NCBI RefSeq assembly: GCF_005405005.1
Contig: NZ_BJDH01000001.1
Span: 310,001 to 374,000, forward strand
DNA length: 64,000 bases
Direction: 5' to 3'
Source: Lactiplantibacillus daoliensis
GTDB taxonomy: Bacteria; Bacillota; Bacilli; Lactobacillales; Lactobacillaceae
Positions 50,712-60,446 of this stretch are shown piece by piece. The translations under genes were made by a program, and so were the position numbers. The stretch's first letter is position 1. Every line of letters begins with the position of its first letter. Under the pieces are notes generated by a model, which was given only the letters and a program-made list of their open reading frames with translations, was not told the DNA's origin and searched no databases.

Positions 50712-51890
50712 TTAATCCTCCTGATCAGTGAATAACACAATCCCTAACTCGTGTGGTGCCCCATTATAAATCGCCGTTTCCGTAATAATCAATTCTTGTT
50801 GCACGTTCCGAACTTTCAAATGAACATAAGTCGGACTCTTCAATAAAGCCGCGTAAAACTGTGCTTCAGACTGTACCACTTGACGATTGCATTCTAGAAT
50901 AACATCGCCAATATGCAAGTCCAGCTTCGTCGCCGGCGTATTCGGTCGGATCCCAATCACCCGAACACCCTGATCGGTATCTGAAAACCAAAATTGTTGA
51001 TGACGATCATAATACCGATGACGTGCCAAGCTTATCCAGACCCCCAAGACCAACAAACCAATCAGTCCAATGAGCCAACGTGGACTCAAGGTTGTTACGC
51101 GTGCAATGACCGCCAAAACAATGCTTGCTGCTGCCAGCCACCAATAACTTTTTGACAGTCGCTGCCAAGCCTGCTGTGGCCGTTGCTTGTACACCTGCGC
51201 ACTAACGCCTACCAACAGTGGTAAGAGTAATATGCTGAATTTTTGTGACCCAACTTGAAAGACTGGCCACCAAGTAAGTGTCGTGTGCAGCCAATCGCCA
51301 GGAATCAGTACCCCTACTGGTAACACCAACAATTGTTGCCAACGATAACGGACAATTCGTTTTCCCCGTTGATCTGGTCGAATCTGTGGCGAATTTAGCT
51401 GTAAGCCACGCCGACGTAACAAAATGGCAGTCGCTGCCAAGCCGATGCCCAAAATCAAACAACCACTAATAATGACACCACTATTTAGTCCCAGCGTTGT
51501 CACGCCGTGGGTCTGTAATTGCGTGTTTAGTTGTGTTGTCAAACTGGGCTTTAAACCCCAATAAGCTAACCAGCTGAGGCCAAAGACGGTCGCGGGCATT
51601 AAAGCATTCGGCACAATCACTAAACTAACAACAGCTAACAATTCATAAATGACGACCCACACTGGCGAAACAATCAAGCCCAGGCCTAAACTGACAATCG
51701 TCGCTGCTAATCCCAATAATAGCCCGTCTTTAAAAAAGCTACGAACTTCAAGGTAGTGCGCATCAATGGCACTTTTATATTGATGTCGTTCATAGCGTAC
51801 TCGGTGCCGCGCTGCAAGATAGCAACGAATCAGGCCTACCCAGACGAGTGGTTGAATCAAAAACAATTCCAGTACTTTCAATACGTGCAT
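50712..51890 (-). CDS. PDZ-domain multi-spanning membrane protein, MinJ-like
   Basis: A 392-residue protein with about eight hydrophobic helices (residues 10-300) and a C-terminal PDZ domain (about 305-392) with VRVIGIRPNTPATKLDLHIGD. This resembles B. subtilis MinJ, which links DivIVA to MinD and lies near ftsEX-prfB-secA. Similarity is by layout and location, so the function is inferred. The ATG at 51890 follows AGGAG. It is five bases upstream of phoP and shares its promoter. Confidence 0.75.
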   Translation of the reverse strand: MHVLKVLELFLIQPLVWVGLIRCYLAARHRVRYERHQYKSAIDAHYLEVRSFFKDGLLLGLAATIVSLGLGLIVSPVWVVIYELLAVVSLVIVPNALMPATVFGLSWLAYWGLKPSLTTQLNTQLQTHGVTTLGLNSGVIISGCLILGIGLAATAILLRRRGLQLNSPQIRPDQRGKRIVRYRWQQLLVLPVGVLIPGDWLHTTLTWWPVFQVGSQKFSILLLPLLVGVSAQVYKQRPQQAWQRLSKSYWWLAAASIVLAVIARVTTLSPRWLIGLIGLLVLGVWISLARHRYYDRHQQFWFSDTDQGVRVIGIRPNTPATKLDLHIGDVILECNRQVVQSEAQFYAALLKSPTYVHLKVRNVQQELIITETAIYNGAPHELGIVLFTDQED

Positions 51891-51922
51891 GCGCGTTACT
51901 CCTAACGTTAAACTCTGAAGCT

Positions 51923-51951
51923 AGTATAGCATTTTTACTAAGTCACACCAA
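51923..51951 (-). promoter_or_regulatory. promoter of the PDZ gene-phoP-phoR operon
   Basis: TTGGTG (51951-51946) and TATACT (51928-51923) are 17 bases apart on the minus strand. Confidence 0.75.
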
Positions 51952-52018
51952 TGCTAGTCCAACGAGTTTCACCTTGATATCAAGGCTTTTATACTTCGTC
52001 ATTATAATGCTTATAAAC

Positions 52019-52062
52019 ACAAAAATACTAAGTTGACCCACCGATTGCTAAGTCAACTTAGT
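52019..52062 (-). terminator. terminator of prfB
   Basis: ATACTAAGTTGAC and GTCAACTTAGTAT form a long perfect stem around a 14-base loop, followed by TTTTTG on the minus strand. T residues also follow on the other strand. Confidence 0.88.
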
Positions 52063-52074
52063 ATGTTTTTTTAG

Positions 52075-53191
52075 CTATTGTGGATTACGCTGTGCTAATT
52101 TCCATTGTAAATAAGCATCCATAAATGGATCCAAGTCCCCGTCCATCACAGCTTGACCATCATGAGATTCATAGTTGGTCCGATGATCTTTTACCATCGT
52201 ATATGGATGGAAAACGTATGATCTAATCTGAGACCCCCAGCCAATATCGAGTTGTTCACCCTGAATCGCTGCTCGTTCCTTGGCCTTCTTTTCTTCTTCA
52301 CGTTCATACAACTTGGCACGTAACATATTCAACGCCGTTTGTCGATTTTGAAGTTGAGACCGCTGTGCCTGACTAGCAACCACAATTCCAGTTGGTAAAT
52401 GCGTAATTCGAACCGCGGATGACGTCTTATTAACGTGCTGACCACCGGCACCACTCGCCCGATAGACATCCACTTTCAAATCATCTGGTCGAATTTCGAC
52501 ATCGACACTATCATCTAATTCTGGCATGACGTCAACACTGGCAAATGAGGTATGGCGGCGTCCGGCAGCATCAAAAGGTGAGATCCGAACTAATCGGTGA
52601 ACCCCTTTTTCAGAGCGCAAGTATCCGTAGGCGTTATGTCCACTAATCAACAGCGTCACACTCTTAAGACCGGCCTCATCACCAGCCTGATAATCAACCG
52701 TTTCAACACTAAAGTGATGACTGGCTGCCCAACGCGAATACATCCGTAATAGCATGGCGCCCCAATCTTGGGATTCTGTCCCGCCCGCACCTGGATGAAT
52801 TTCAATAATCGCATTATTACGATCATAGGGGCCATCCAACAAAAGATTTAACCGATATTGCTGCAAGTCATGTTGTGCTTTGGTCAAATCCGTTTCAAAT
52901 TCAGCTTGCATCTCAGCATCTGGTTCCTCAGTTAGCAACTCGTAAGCAACCGCCAAGTCGCCAACTTCATCTGCCAGCTGTTGATAGGCGTCAAACTTGC
53001 CTTTTAACTCATTATTGTCATCGATCACCTTTTGGGCAGCATTTTGATCATCCCAAAAACCGGGTTCGGCCATGCGTGCTTCATTTTCCTGGATGCCTTC
53101 GTTTAAAGCATCTAAGTCAAAGCGACCCCCTAAAGTCGTCGACGGCACTTTGCATTTCTTCAACAAGATGTTTGGTTTCACTTAATTCCAC
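52075..53191 (-). CDS. prfB: peptide chain release factor 2, programmed +1 frameshift
   Basis: RF2 ends translation at UGA and UAA. The gene is split: frame one starts at GTG 53191 ([13 protein letters not shown]..., 24 codons) and reaches an in-frame TGA at 53119-53117; the main frame resumes at GAC 53118. The slip site CTTTGAC (53122-53116) is preceded by the Shine-Dalgarno-like AGGGGG three bases upstream, the classic RF2 autoregulatory signal. The joined protein is 371 residues with the stop-recognition region near [15 protein letters not shown] and the GGQ motif in [23 protein letters not shown] lies seven bases before the GTG. Confidence 0.97.
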
Positions 53192-53229
53192 AAAGAACCC
53201 TTCTTTCAACTTATTTTAAGTTATTTGGC

Positions 53230-53263
53230 AAAAAGCGTAGTTGGTTCATACCCAACTACGCTT
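53230..53263 (-). terminator. terminator of secA
   Basis: AAGCGTAGTTGG and CCAACTACGCTT pair exactly across a seven-base loop, followed by TTT on the minus strand, 19 bases after the secA stop. Confidence 0.85.
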
Positions 53264-53281
53264 CTCCCAATTCGTGTTTAA

Positions 53282-55645
53282 TTAACGTTGGATATTTTGA
53301 CGGATTTCAGACTTCATGAATAAGCGCGTTGTATCGTAATCGATATCCGCAACCATTTCTTCAAACATCCGATAACCATCACGTTGATATTCAACTAATG
53401 GGTTTAACTGACCGTAGCCACGCAGCCCAATTGATTGCCGTAATTGATCCATCGCATCAATATGATCCGTCCAATGAGCATCAACGACTCGTAAGATAAC
53501 GACTTTTTCAAATTCTAGCATCTGACCTTTATCATAAAGCTGTTTAGCTTTAGCTTCATAAACGTCAGCGACCCGTTGCATTAAGTAGTCTTCAATCTCA
53601 GTTTGTGACTTTCCTTTCAAGTCAGTCGCACTGATCGAATCTTCCTTAACCATTGCCCCGGTAGCAAAATCAATGATGGCATCCAAATCCCAAGTCTTTT
53701 GATCGCCTTGCGTGTGCAATTGAACGGTCCGTTCGACTGTCCGTTTGATCATTGGCATAATGACCGGCTTCAAAGTCTTATCTTCCATGATAACTTGTTG
53801 CCGTTCGCCATAAATAACTTCACGTTGCGCACGCATCACATCATCATATTGCAACACATTTTTACGTGAATCGTAGTTATTCCCTTCGACCCGTTTCTGC
53901 GCTGACTCAACTTGGCGCGTAATCATGCGTGATTGGATCACCGCATCATCATCTTCCACGTTCATCCGTTGCAAGAAGTTCTTGATTCGTTCAGAACCAA
54001 AACGCAACATCAAATCATCTTCCAATGACAGGTAGAATTGTGACATACCTGGATCACCTTGCCGACCAGCACGGCCACGAAGTTGGTTATCAATTCGCCG
54101 TGATTCATGCCGTTCAGTCCCAATGACTGCTAAGCCACCAAGTTCTTTGACCCCCGGTCCTAATTTAATATCAGTCCCACGACCAGCCATGTTGGTCGCA
54201 ATGGTGACTGCGCCCCGTTGACCAGCGTTAGCAACAATATCGGCTTCCTTCGCATGGTTCTTAGCGTTCAGAACCACATGCGGAATACCGGCTTCATCCA
54301 AACGTTGCGATAAATATTCAGATGTTTCCACGGCAACCGTCCCGATTAACATCGGTTGGCCTTTTTTATACAAGCCAGAAATTTCCTTCACAACCGCGTT
54401 AAACTTGCTCCGTAAGGTTGGATAGAGCAAATCTGAACGGTCATCACGAATCATTGGCCGGTTGGTTGGAATTGTAATAACTTCCATGTTATAAATTTCA
54501 CGGAATTCTTCTTGTTCCGTTTTAGCCGTCCCAGTCATCCCAGAAAGTTTTTTATACATCCGGAATAAGTTTTGATAGGTAATGTTAGCCATGGTCTTGG
54601 TTTCTTCTTGGATTTCAACATGTTCCTTCGCTTCAATGGCTTGATGCAACCCATCAGAGAAACGCCGACCATCCATGATCCGACCGGTAAATGAATCAAC
54701 GATCATTGCTTGGCCGTCCTGAATCACGTAATCTTTATCCTTCAACATGATGTAATTGGCACGTAAAGCTTCATCCAAGTAATGGTTTAAAGCGGTGTTA
54801 TCCGTGTCGTAGAGGTTTGATAAGCCAAAATACTTTTCAGCCTTTCGAATCCCTTCATCAAGTAAGGCAACCGTCTTTGATTCCAAATCAACCTTGTAGT
54901 CTTCATCTTTGGTCAAGGTCTTCGCAAAGCGGTCTGCCCGCTTATACATCCCAGTCGTCCCTTCGGATTGACCGGAAATGATCAGTGGCGTCCGCGCTTC
55001 ATCAATTAAAATTGAGTCAACTTCATCAATAATCGCAAAGTTTAATGGCCGTTGAACCATATCTTCACGATAAACAACCATGTTGTCTCGTAAGTAATCA
55101 AACCCAATTTCACCATTGGTCGAATAAGTAATGTCAGCATTGTAAGCCGCCCTTTTTTCCTCAGGCGTTTTATCAGCGCCATTAATGCCGACACTCATGC
55201 CCAACCAGTGATAGAGTTCACCCATTTCAGTCGCATCACGCGCTGATAAGTATTCATTAACGGTAACGACATGCACGCCGTCGCCAGAAATGGCATTCAA
55301 ATAAACCGGCATGGTGGCCGTTAAGGTCTTCCCTTCACCGGTCTTCATTTCAGCAATGTCACCTTCGTGTAACACAATCCCACCTAAAATTTGTACGTGG
55401 AATGGATATAACCCCAGTACCCGCTTGGCACCTTCACGAGCGGTCGCGAATGCTTCTGGTAACAAGTCATCCAGTGACTCGCCTTCTTTATATCGTTCAC
55501 GGAATTCTGGTGTTTTAGCTTGCAGGTCGGCATCACTTAGCTTGGCATATTCATCAGCGTAAGCTTCAACCTTGTTTGCAATTTTATCAAGACGCCGAAT
55601 GACGCGCTTGTCGCTTTCAACCCAGCGTTTTAAAATGTTGGCCAT
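53282..55645 (-). CDS. secA: preprotein translocase ATPase SecA
   Basis: Motor ATPase of the Sec pathway. The 787 residues have Walker [14 protein letters not shown] in [18 protein letters not shown], the helicase pair [13 protein letters not shown] and [11 protein letters not shown], and the helical scaffold. The C-terminal zinc-binding tail found in longer SecA proteins is absent; the protein ends just after [15 protein letters not shown], as in other lactobacilli. The ATG at 55645 follows GGAGAGG. Confidence 0.98.
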   Translation of the reverse strand: MANILKRWVESDKRVIRRLDKIANKVEAYADEYAKLSDADLQAKTPEFRERYKEGESLDDLLPEAFATAREGAKRVLGLYPFHVQILGGIVLHEGDIAEMKTGEGKTLTATMPVYLNAISGDGVHVVTVNEYLSARDATEMGELYHWLGMSVGINGADKTPEEKRAAYNADITYSTNGEIGFDYLRDNMVVYREDMVQRPLNFAIIDEVDSILIDEARTPLIISGQSEGTTGMYKRADRFAKTLTKDEDYKVDLESKTVALLDEGIRKAEKYFGLSNLYDTDNTALNHYLDEALRANYIMLKDKDYVIQDGQAMIVDSFTGRIMDGRRFSDGLHQAIEAKEHVEIQEETKTMANITYQNLFRMYKKLSGMTGTAKTEQEEFREIYNMEVITIPTNRPMIRDDRSDLLYPTLRSKFNAVVKEISGLYKKGQPMLIGTVAVETSEYLSQRLDEAGIPHVVLNAKNHAKEADIVANAGQRGAVTIATNMAGRGTDIKLGPGVKELGGLAVIGTERHESRRIDNQLRGRAGRQGDPGMSQFYLSLEDDLMLRFGSERIKNFLQRMNVEDDDAVIQSRMITRQVESAQKRVEGNNYDSRKNVLQYDDVMRAQREVIYGERQQVIMEDKTLKPVIMPMIKRTVERTVQLHTQGDQKTWDLDAIIDFATGAMVKEDSISATDLKGKSQTEIEDYLMQRVADVYEAKAKQLYDKGQMLEFEKVVILRVVDAHWTDHIDAMDQLRQSIGLRGYGQLNPLVEYQRDGYRMFEEMVADIDYDTTRLFMKSEIRQNIQR

Positions 55646-55797
55646 TTACGTATCCTCTCCAAATAATAATTCTTAAGTATCGATTCTTTATAGTCTATTT
55701 TCAAAATAAAATACCATCTGTAATTTTACCATCTTTTGGCGTTAATGGGAACTACACTCATTCAATGTAACCGATACCGAACGGGTTTATTTCAAAA

Positions 55798-55826
55798 ATA
55801 CTACCGCTGTTTAACACTATTTGCAA
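55798..55826 (-). promoter_or_regulatory. promoter of secA
   Basis: TTGCAA (55826-55821) and TAGTAT (55803-55798) are 17 bases apart on the minus strand, giving a leader of about 145 bases. A second -10-like TAAAAT lies nearer the gene. Confidence 0.62.
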
Positions 55827-55867
55827 CATTATTAACGATTAACATGCTTTAACTACGTTTTTTTGTA

Positions 55868-55899
55868 AATTAAAAGAACTGGTCAAAGACCAGTTCTTT
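55868..55899 (-). terminator. terminator of hpf
   Basis: AAAGAACTGGTC and GACCAGTTCTTT pair exactly across AAA and are followed by TTAATTT on the minus strand. Confidence 0.85.
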
Positions 55900-55916
55900 C
55901 TGATTGAACTTCGAAT

Positions 55917-56483
55917 TTATTGATCGTCGCCAGTTTCAATCAAACCGTAGCGACCATCGTTCCGCCGATAAACGATATTGATGGCATCCGTTTCCGCGTC
56001 TTCATAGATGAAGAAATCATGTCCAAGCATGTCCATTTGTAGGATTGCTTCTTCATTATCCATTGGTTTCAAAGAAACCCGCTTCGTACGTACAACATCC
56101 AACTTATCGTCCTGATCGTTATCAGCAGCTGCAACCGTTTCATCAGTCGCCGCAAAGTCAATGGCCTTAAAGCCCTTTTCACGGGACTTGCGATTGACTT
56201 TGGTCTTATACTTGCGGATTTGGCGTTCGAGCTTGTCGGTTACCAAATCAACGCTAGCATACATATCAGGAGAAGTTTCTTCTGCCCGGAGAACTAAATA
56301 GGGAAGTGGAATCGTTACTTCGACTTTAGCAGTCTTGTCTGGGTGAATCTTTAAGTTTACGTGGGCAATTGAGTCAACGTTATTGTCAAAGAATTTTTGT
56401 AACTTACCCACCCGTTTTTGAACATAGTCACGAATAGCTTGTGTCACTTCGATATTTTCACCGCGAATATTAAAATTTAGCAT
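55917..56483 (-). CDS. hpf: long-form ribosome hibernation promoting factor
   Basis: Binds 30S subunits and dimerises ribosomes into inactive 100S particles in stationary phase. The 188 residues have the S30AE domain at the N terminus (MLNFNIRGENIEVTQAI, KIHPDKTAKVEVTI) and the long-form dimerisation domain at about 130-185 (EEAILQMDMLGHDFFIYEDA, NIVYRRNDGRYGLIE). The ATG at 56483 follows AAGGGAGAG. It has its own promoter and a leader hairpin. Confidence 0.97.
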   Translation of the reverse strand: MLNFNIRGENIEVTQAIRDYVQKRVGKLQKFFDNNVDSIAHVNLKIHPDKTAKVEVTIPLPYLVLRAEETSPDMYASVDLVTDKLERQIRKYKTKVNRKSREKGFKAIDFAATDETVAAADNDQDDKLDVVRTKRVSLKPMDNEEAILQMDMLGHDFFIYEDAETDAINIVYRRNDGRYGLIETGDDQ

Positions 56484-56518
56484 AGATCTTCTCTCCCTTC
56501 ACACACATTACTGTGTAC

Positions 56519-56552
56519 CCAAAGTAACGAAAGGACCACTCTTTCATTACTT
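56519..56552 (-). promoter_or_regulatory. leader hairpin of hpf
   Basis: AAAGTAATGAAAG pairs with CTTTCGTTACTTT (13 bp with one T-G pair) in the hpf leader, between the promoter and start. No T run follows on the minus strand, so it is not a simple terminator. Confidence 0.6.
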
Positions 56553-56563
56553 TGCTTAAATTC

Positions 56564-56592
56564 ATTATAATAGAAAGCGCTATAATAAACAA
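56564..56592 (-). promoter_or_regulatory. promoter of hpf
   Basis: TTGTTT (56592-56587) and TATAAT (56569-56564) are 17 bases apart on the minus strand, shortly after the comFC end. Confidence 0.75.
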
Positions 56593-56616
56593 TCGAAATG
56601 CCGCTTTTCATCCGAT

Positions 56617-57294
56617 TTAACGTGCCAAAGTTATTCCTATGACTGACTTGGCACCGTTTTCCAAGATTAAGATCGCAGCGTGCCGGATGGTTCGACCAGT
56701 CGTATAGACATCATCAATTAAAAGCACTGTTTTTGTCCTCAGGTCTGGCGCATCCGGCGATAGCTCAAACGGTTGTGCCGTTAATAGCCGATCCTGGCGC
56801 GTTTTATGTGATTGGGGAATAGGCTTGGCGGCATCCGTAGTCCGCAACCAGCTTAGATTCTCACCATCGTTCAACCAACCGGTCACTTGATTAAATCCGC
56901 GGGTGATCATCGTATCGGGCGTAACTGGAATGGGGACTATAAAATCTGCTTGTATACTGACAAGCTTGGCGGTTAAAACTGCCCTAAAAACTTGTCGTAG
57001 TCGGTAATCCCCTTTAAATTTATATTGTTCAAAGTAGGCTTGCATGGCTTCGTTGTATGTAAACAACGCACGATTATCAAACGCCATTGGTGCCCAGCGT
57101 TGGCAATCATGACATAAAGACCGTTGCGTCTGTGCACGACCACAGCCAATGCACGCTTGACTTGAAAAAATTGGTGTAAAAGTTTCCCAACAAGCCTGAC
57201 AAACTACTGGTTGTTGCAATGGTTGCCAACTCAAAATCCATGGCAGACTTATTTTAGGCTCAGTCGAGCGGTGACACAACAGGCATGCTGGCAC
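56617..57294 (-). CDS. comFC: ComF-type phosphoribosyltransferase ComFC
   Basis: Late competence protein thought to assist ComFA in DNA uptake. The 225 residues start with zinc-binding cysteines (CLLCH, CQACW, CIGCGR, CHDCQRW) and end with a phosphoribosyltransferase domain bearing VLLIDDVYTTGRTI. The GTG at 57294 is preceded by AAAGGA ten bases upstream and overlaps the comFA end by 35 bases, so the two are translated as a unit. The enzyme activity is not established. Confidence 0.95.
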   Translation of the reverse strand: MPACLLCHRSTEPKISLPWILSWQPLQQPVVCQACWETFTPIFSSQACIGCGRAQTQRSLCHDCQRWAPMAFDNRALFTYNEAMQAYFEQYKFKGDYRLRQVFRAVLTAKLVSIQADFIVPIPVTPDTMITRGFNQVTGWLNDGENLSWLRTTDAAKPIPQSHKTRQDRLLTAQPFELSPDAPDLRTKTVLLIDDVYTTGRTIRHAAILILENGAKSVIGITLAR

Positions 57295-58606
57295 GTAATC
57301 GCCGTCCTTTCCGATTCACGAGTTTAATTTGTCGGATAGCACGTTTGACAGGCCGCGCATAACTCTGACAAATAAACCGCACTAAGCCAGTTGGCCGCTC
57401 GCTAGACCGGCCAACTCGTCCCGCAATTTGAACTAACGCTGCCGTTGAAAAAATCGGGTCATCGGCCCCTAAAACAATCACATCAATGCCGGGTAATGTG
57501 ACGCCACGTTCTAAAATCGTGGTCGTAATCAAATATTGGACGTTTGACGCTCGCATGGCTTGAACTTTTGCCAAACGTTCTGGATCAGTTGCATGGACTG
57601 TTAAACCCTTTAGCTCGGGGTAGGCCTGTTGAACTGCCGCTTGAACAACGGCTAATTGCGCAACTCTAGGAACAAAGATTAAAAAGCGTTGGCCACGGTT
57701 AGCATAATCGGCCAGCCAGCGGCGTAGCGGTCGTGGTAAACAACCCACCTTAAGCTTAGCCCACCAACGAGCTTGCAAAGTTACCTTAATTGTCGGCAAC
57801 AATTGTTGATGGAAGCGCAGTGGCAAATAACTTAAGCCAAGTTCATGGCGCCTGACCTGACGTAACAAGTCCTGACTAGGCGTTGCCGTCAGATACAACA
57901 ACGCACTTACAGGTTTCAGCGCCTGTTCAACTGCATGACCTAGCCGGGGATTAGCTGCAAACGGAAACGCATCCACTTCATCAACAATCAATACATCGAA
58001 AGCTTCTCGAAACCGAAGCAGTTGATGCGTCGTGCAGATGGTGAGTTGACAATAACGATATGGGTCAGTCTGATGACCATGCAATAAGGCAATCTCTAAA
58101 TTTGAAAAAGCGGCTTGCAACCGCGGATATAGCTCCAAACAGACATCGACCCGTGGTGACGCAATCGCCACTCGCCAGCCCTGCGCCAGTGCCCAGGCTA
58201 AACCCGGAAATAACATTTCTGTTTTTCCAGCACCAGTCACGGCCCACAGCAGTTGACGTTGATGTGCCTCAAATTGATGACGAATCATAGTAGCGCAAGC
58301 CGCTTGCTGTGCCGTTAATTGTCCTTGCCACGTTAGCTCACCCTTTTTTGGAAAATCATTTGGCTCTGAAATGTGATAAAGTGAAGTTAAGGTACTGACA
58401 CGGCCCAGCGTGATGCAAGCATAGCAATAAAATTGATGACGTGGTAATTGTGCCAATTGTCGGTCTAACAAGCTGCCGCAACGCTGACATTGTAGTTGCT
58501 GAGCTGTCACGTGCAAAGCCTCAAGTTTTTGAGTTTCCGCGGGTAATTCTTTTGCAGCGAGTGGTGTCAGCACCAGCTGGCGACCATATAACTCTGTTGC
58601 TTGCAT
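57260..58606 (-). CDS. comFA: DNA-uptake helicase ComFA
   Basis: Membrane-associated ATPase that pulls transforming DNA into the cell. The 448 residues show a Cys4 zinc site (CQRCGSLL and CYACIT near 38-83), Walker A AVTGAGKTEM, the DEAD-like IVDEVDAFP, and helicase C-terminal motifs TTTILERGVTLPG and QIAGRVGRS. The protein is intact, so this competence locus is not decayed. The ATG at 58606 follows AAAAGGGGGG. Confidence 0.96.
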   Translation of the reverse strand: MQATELYGRQLVLTPLAAKELPAETQKLEALHVTAQQLQCQRCGSLLDRQLAQLPRHQFYCYACITLGRVSTLTSLYHISEPNDFPKKGELTWQGQLTAQQAACATMIRHQFEAHQRQLLWAVTGAGKTEMLFPGLAWALAQGWRVAIASPRVDVCLELYPRLQAAFSNLEIALLHGHQTDPYRYCQLTICTTHQLLRFREAFDVLIVDEVDAFPFAANPRLGHAVEQALKPVSALLYLTATPSQDLLRQVRRHELGLSYLPLRFHQQLLPTIKVTLQARWWAKLKVGCLPRPLRRWLADYANRGQRFLIFVPRVAQLAVVQAAVQQAYPELKGLTVHATDPERLAKVQAMRASNVQYLITTTILERGVTLPGIDVIVLGADDPIFSTAALVQIAGRVGRSSERPTGLVRFICQSYARPVKRAIRQIKLVNRKGRRLRASMPVVSPLD

Positions 58607-58677
58607 ACGTTTGCCCCCCTTTTAACACTCAGTTACGAATTTTAGCCGGCATTAATTTAAAAAGGAGCTGATTGATT

Positions 58678-59319
58678 TTGACTGAGCCATACTATACTTT
58701 GGCAACAGAGATCACTTATGAACAAACCATCAAAAAGTCCCTCTTCATCGCTCACCTCTATCGAATCACCGATGAAACGGATGCACAAACAAAAATTGCC
58801 GCGATTCGGGCAACAGACCCTAAAGCCACTCACCACTGTTTTGGCTATATGCTCGGTGATGACGATCACATCCAACGAATGAGTGACGCTGGTGAACCTT
58901 CTGGGACTGCTGGCGTACCAATTTTAGAAGCCCTTAAATTGAATCAAATTCACGATGTTTTAGCCGTTGTCACCCGTTACTTCGGTGGCATTAAGCTAGG
59001 TGCCGGCGGCTTAATTCGGGCTTACAACAGCACCCCTGTTGAAGCGATTAAGCGTGCCGGTAAAGTCCAACGACTGTTGCAAACAAAGTTGGCCGTCACA
59101 ATTGATTACCGCAATATTGATGCCTTAACTTATTATTTGCAGCAAAAAAAAATAACCACCTTAGATACCAACTATGGCATCAAGGTGGCATTGATGATTG
59201 CGGTAGATGCCGAGACTGTCCCCACCGTTGAAGCGGCCATCAATAATTTGTTAAGTGGTCAAGTTGACTTTAAAGATCGGGGGCAGCAATACAACGAAGT
59301 CCCATTATCAACCAACTAA
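58678..59319 (+). CDS. yigZ: YigZ/YvyE IMPACT-family protein
   Basis: Cytoplasmic protein of the UPF0029/IMPACT family with an unresolved role in translation or peptide handling. The 213 residues carry the signature GEPSGTAGVPILEALK and TRYFGGIKLGAGGLIRAY, then a C-terminal ferredoxin-like domain (about 135-205). I start at TTG 58678 (MTEPYYTL), nine bases after AAAGGAGC; a TTG six bases upstream is a near alternative. Divergent placement next to comFA is also seen in streptococci. Confidence 0.92.
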   Translation: MTEPYYTLATEITYEQTIKKSLFIAHLYRITDETDAQTKIAAIRATDPKATHHCFGYMLGDDDHIQRMSDAGEPSGTAGVPILEALKLNQIHDVLAVVTRYFGGIKLGAGGLIRAYNSTPVEAIKRAGKVQRLLQTKLAVTIDYRNIDALTYYLQQKKITTLDTNYGIKVALMIAVDAETVPTVEAAINNLLSGQVDFKDRGQQYNEVPLSTN

Positions 59320-59360
59320 AAAGCATTTCAACGTCAAATTATGACATTGAAATGCTTTTT
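59318..59360. terminator. bidirectional terminator between yigZ and the second pstS
   Basis: AAAAAGCATTTCAA and TTGAAATGCTTTTT pair exactly, with inner GTC/GAC. It has T runs both ways and separates convergent genes. Confidence 0.92.
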
Positions 59361-59365
59361 AATAT

Positions 59366-60274
59366 TTATTTAAGTGTGGTAATTTTACCAGATACGCCAC
59401 GGTCAACTTTCATTGAAGTCAATGGAATATAGCCTAACTTCTTGACTAAGCTTCCTTGAACATCCTTAGAAGTCATGTAAGTTAAGAAGGTCTTTAACTC
59501 ACCAGTAGGAGCACCCTTAGTATACATGTGTTCGTATGCCCAGATCTTCCATTTGTTATTGGCAACATTCGCTTCTGTTGGCTTAACGTTATCGATTGAA
59601 AGTGGTTCTAGACCAGACTTGATGTATGAGAAGGCCAAGTAACTAATTGCCCCTGGTGTCGTTGAAACAATCTTTTTAACTGTCCCATTAGAATCTTGTT
59701 CTTGGCTAGTTGCAACCTTAGCGTTGTCTAAGCCCCACTTTTCAAAAGTGGCACGCGTCCCACTGCCTTGAGCACGATTGACCACGGTAATCTTTTCATT
59801 CTTCCCGCCAACTTCTTTCCAGTTGGTAATCTTACCTTGGAAGATTTTAACTAATTGATCTTTTGAAACATTGGTTACGCCAGCTTCTTTGTTGACCACG
59901 GGTGCCATCCCAACAACAGCAACTTTATGATCAACTAAGCCTTTAGCGTCTAACCCTTTTTGTTCTTCAGCAAACAAATCTGAGTTCCCGATATTAACTG
60001 AGCCTTTAGCAACTTGGCTCAAGCCGGCACCAGAACCGCCACCTTGGACATTAATCGTTACATTTGAATGTTCATTTTGGAAAGTTTGACCAGCTTGTTC
60101 AACTAATGGTTGTAACGCCGTTGATCCGGTTGCCACAATCTTAGTTGTCTTAGAAGTCTTGGCACTACTACTGCTACTAGTATTCTTCGTACTAGTTGCT
60201 GAGCTACTACCACAGCCAGCTAATAAAATGGTCATTGTTACGGCCAGCGCCCCTAATGTCACTGCTTTTTTCAT
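59366..60274 (-). CDS. pstS: orphan phosphate-binding lipoprotein PstS
   Basis: Second PstS in the window, 11 kb from the pst operon and with no permease beside it. The signal peptide ends in the lipobox LLAGC (Cys21), followed by a Ser/Thr-rich linker. Phosphate-site motifs match: GSTALQPLVEQAGQTF, GGGSGAGLSQV, NRAQGSGTRATF, STPGAISYLAFSYI. It is closely related to the operon copy, so a duplication is likely. The ATG at 60274 follows AAGGGGAG. A PhoP box array lies about 170 bases upstream. Confidence 0.96.
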   Translation of the reverse strand: MKKAVTLGALAVTMTILLAGCGSSSATSTKNTSSSSSAKTSKTTKIVATGSTALQPLVEQAGQTFQNEHSNVTINVQGGGSGAGLSQVAKGSVNIGNSDLFAEEQKGLDAKGLVDHKVAVVGMAPVVNKEAGVTNVSKDQLVKIFQGKITNWKEVGGKNEKITVVNRAQGSGTRATFEKWGLDNAKVATSQEQDSNGTVKKIVSTTPGAISYLAFSYIKSGLEPLSIDNVKPTEANVANNKWKIWAYEHMYTKGAPTGELKTFLTYMTSKDVQGSLVKKLGYIPLTSMKVDRGVSGKITTLK

Positions 60275-60329
60275 AATTGAAACTCCCCTTTTCCATTTTT
60301 ACGCTCATAATTAGAACAATCAATGGCGC

Positions 60330-60403
60330 TAACCTAAACTAGCTAACCTGGGTAGGAAGTGCTATTTCGTGATGCGAGCATGATCACTTTTTAGGTTAGA
60401 CGA
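60330..60403 (-). promoter_or_regulatory. structured leader of the orphan pstS
   Basis: CTAACCTAAA and TTTAGGTTAG, a perfect 10-bp inverted repeat, bracket about 54 bases that include the small hairpin GTGAT/ATCAC. The element lies in the transcribed leader between the PhoP boxes and the gene. No T run follows. Confidence 0.45.
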
Positions 60404-60446
60404 TTCATCGACTGTCATTGGAACAACTCTAATATTACTGGCCGTT

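Noticed and set aside
53117-53191. Apparent frameshift mutation in prfB
   Set aside because: The CTTTGAC slip site with an upstream AGGGGG is the conserved programmed signal, so the gene is intact.
58634-58641. TACGAATT resembling a ComX (com-box) promoter near comFA
   Set aside because: It points toward yigZ, not comFA, and a single eight-base match in an AT-rich gap is not enough.
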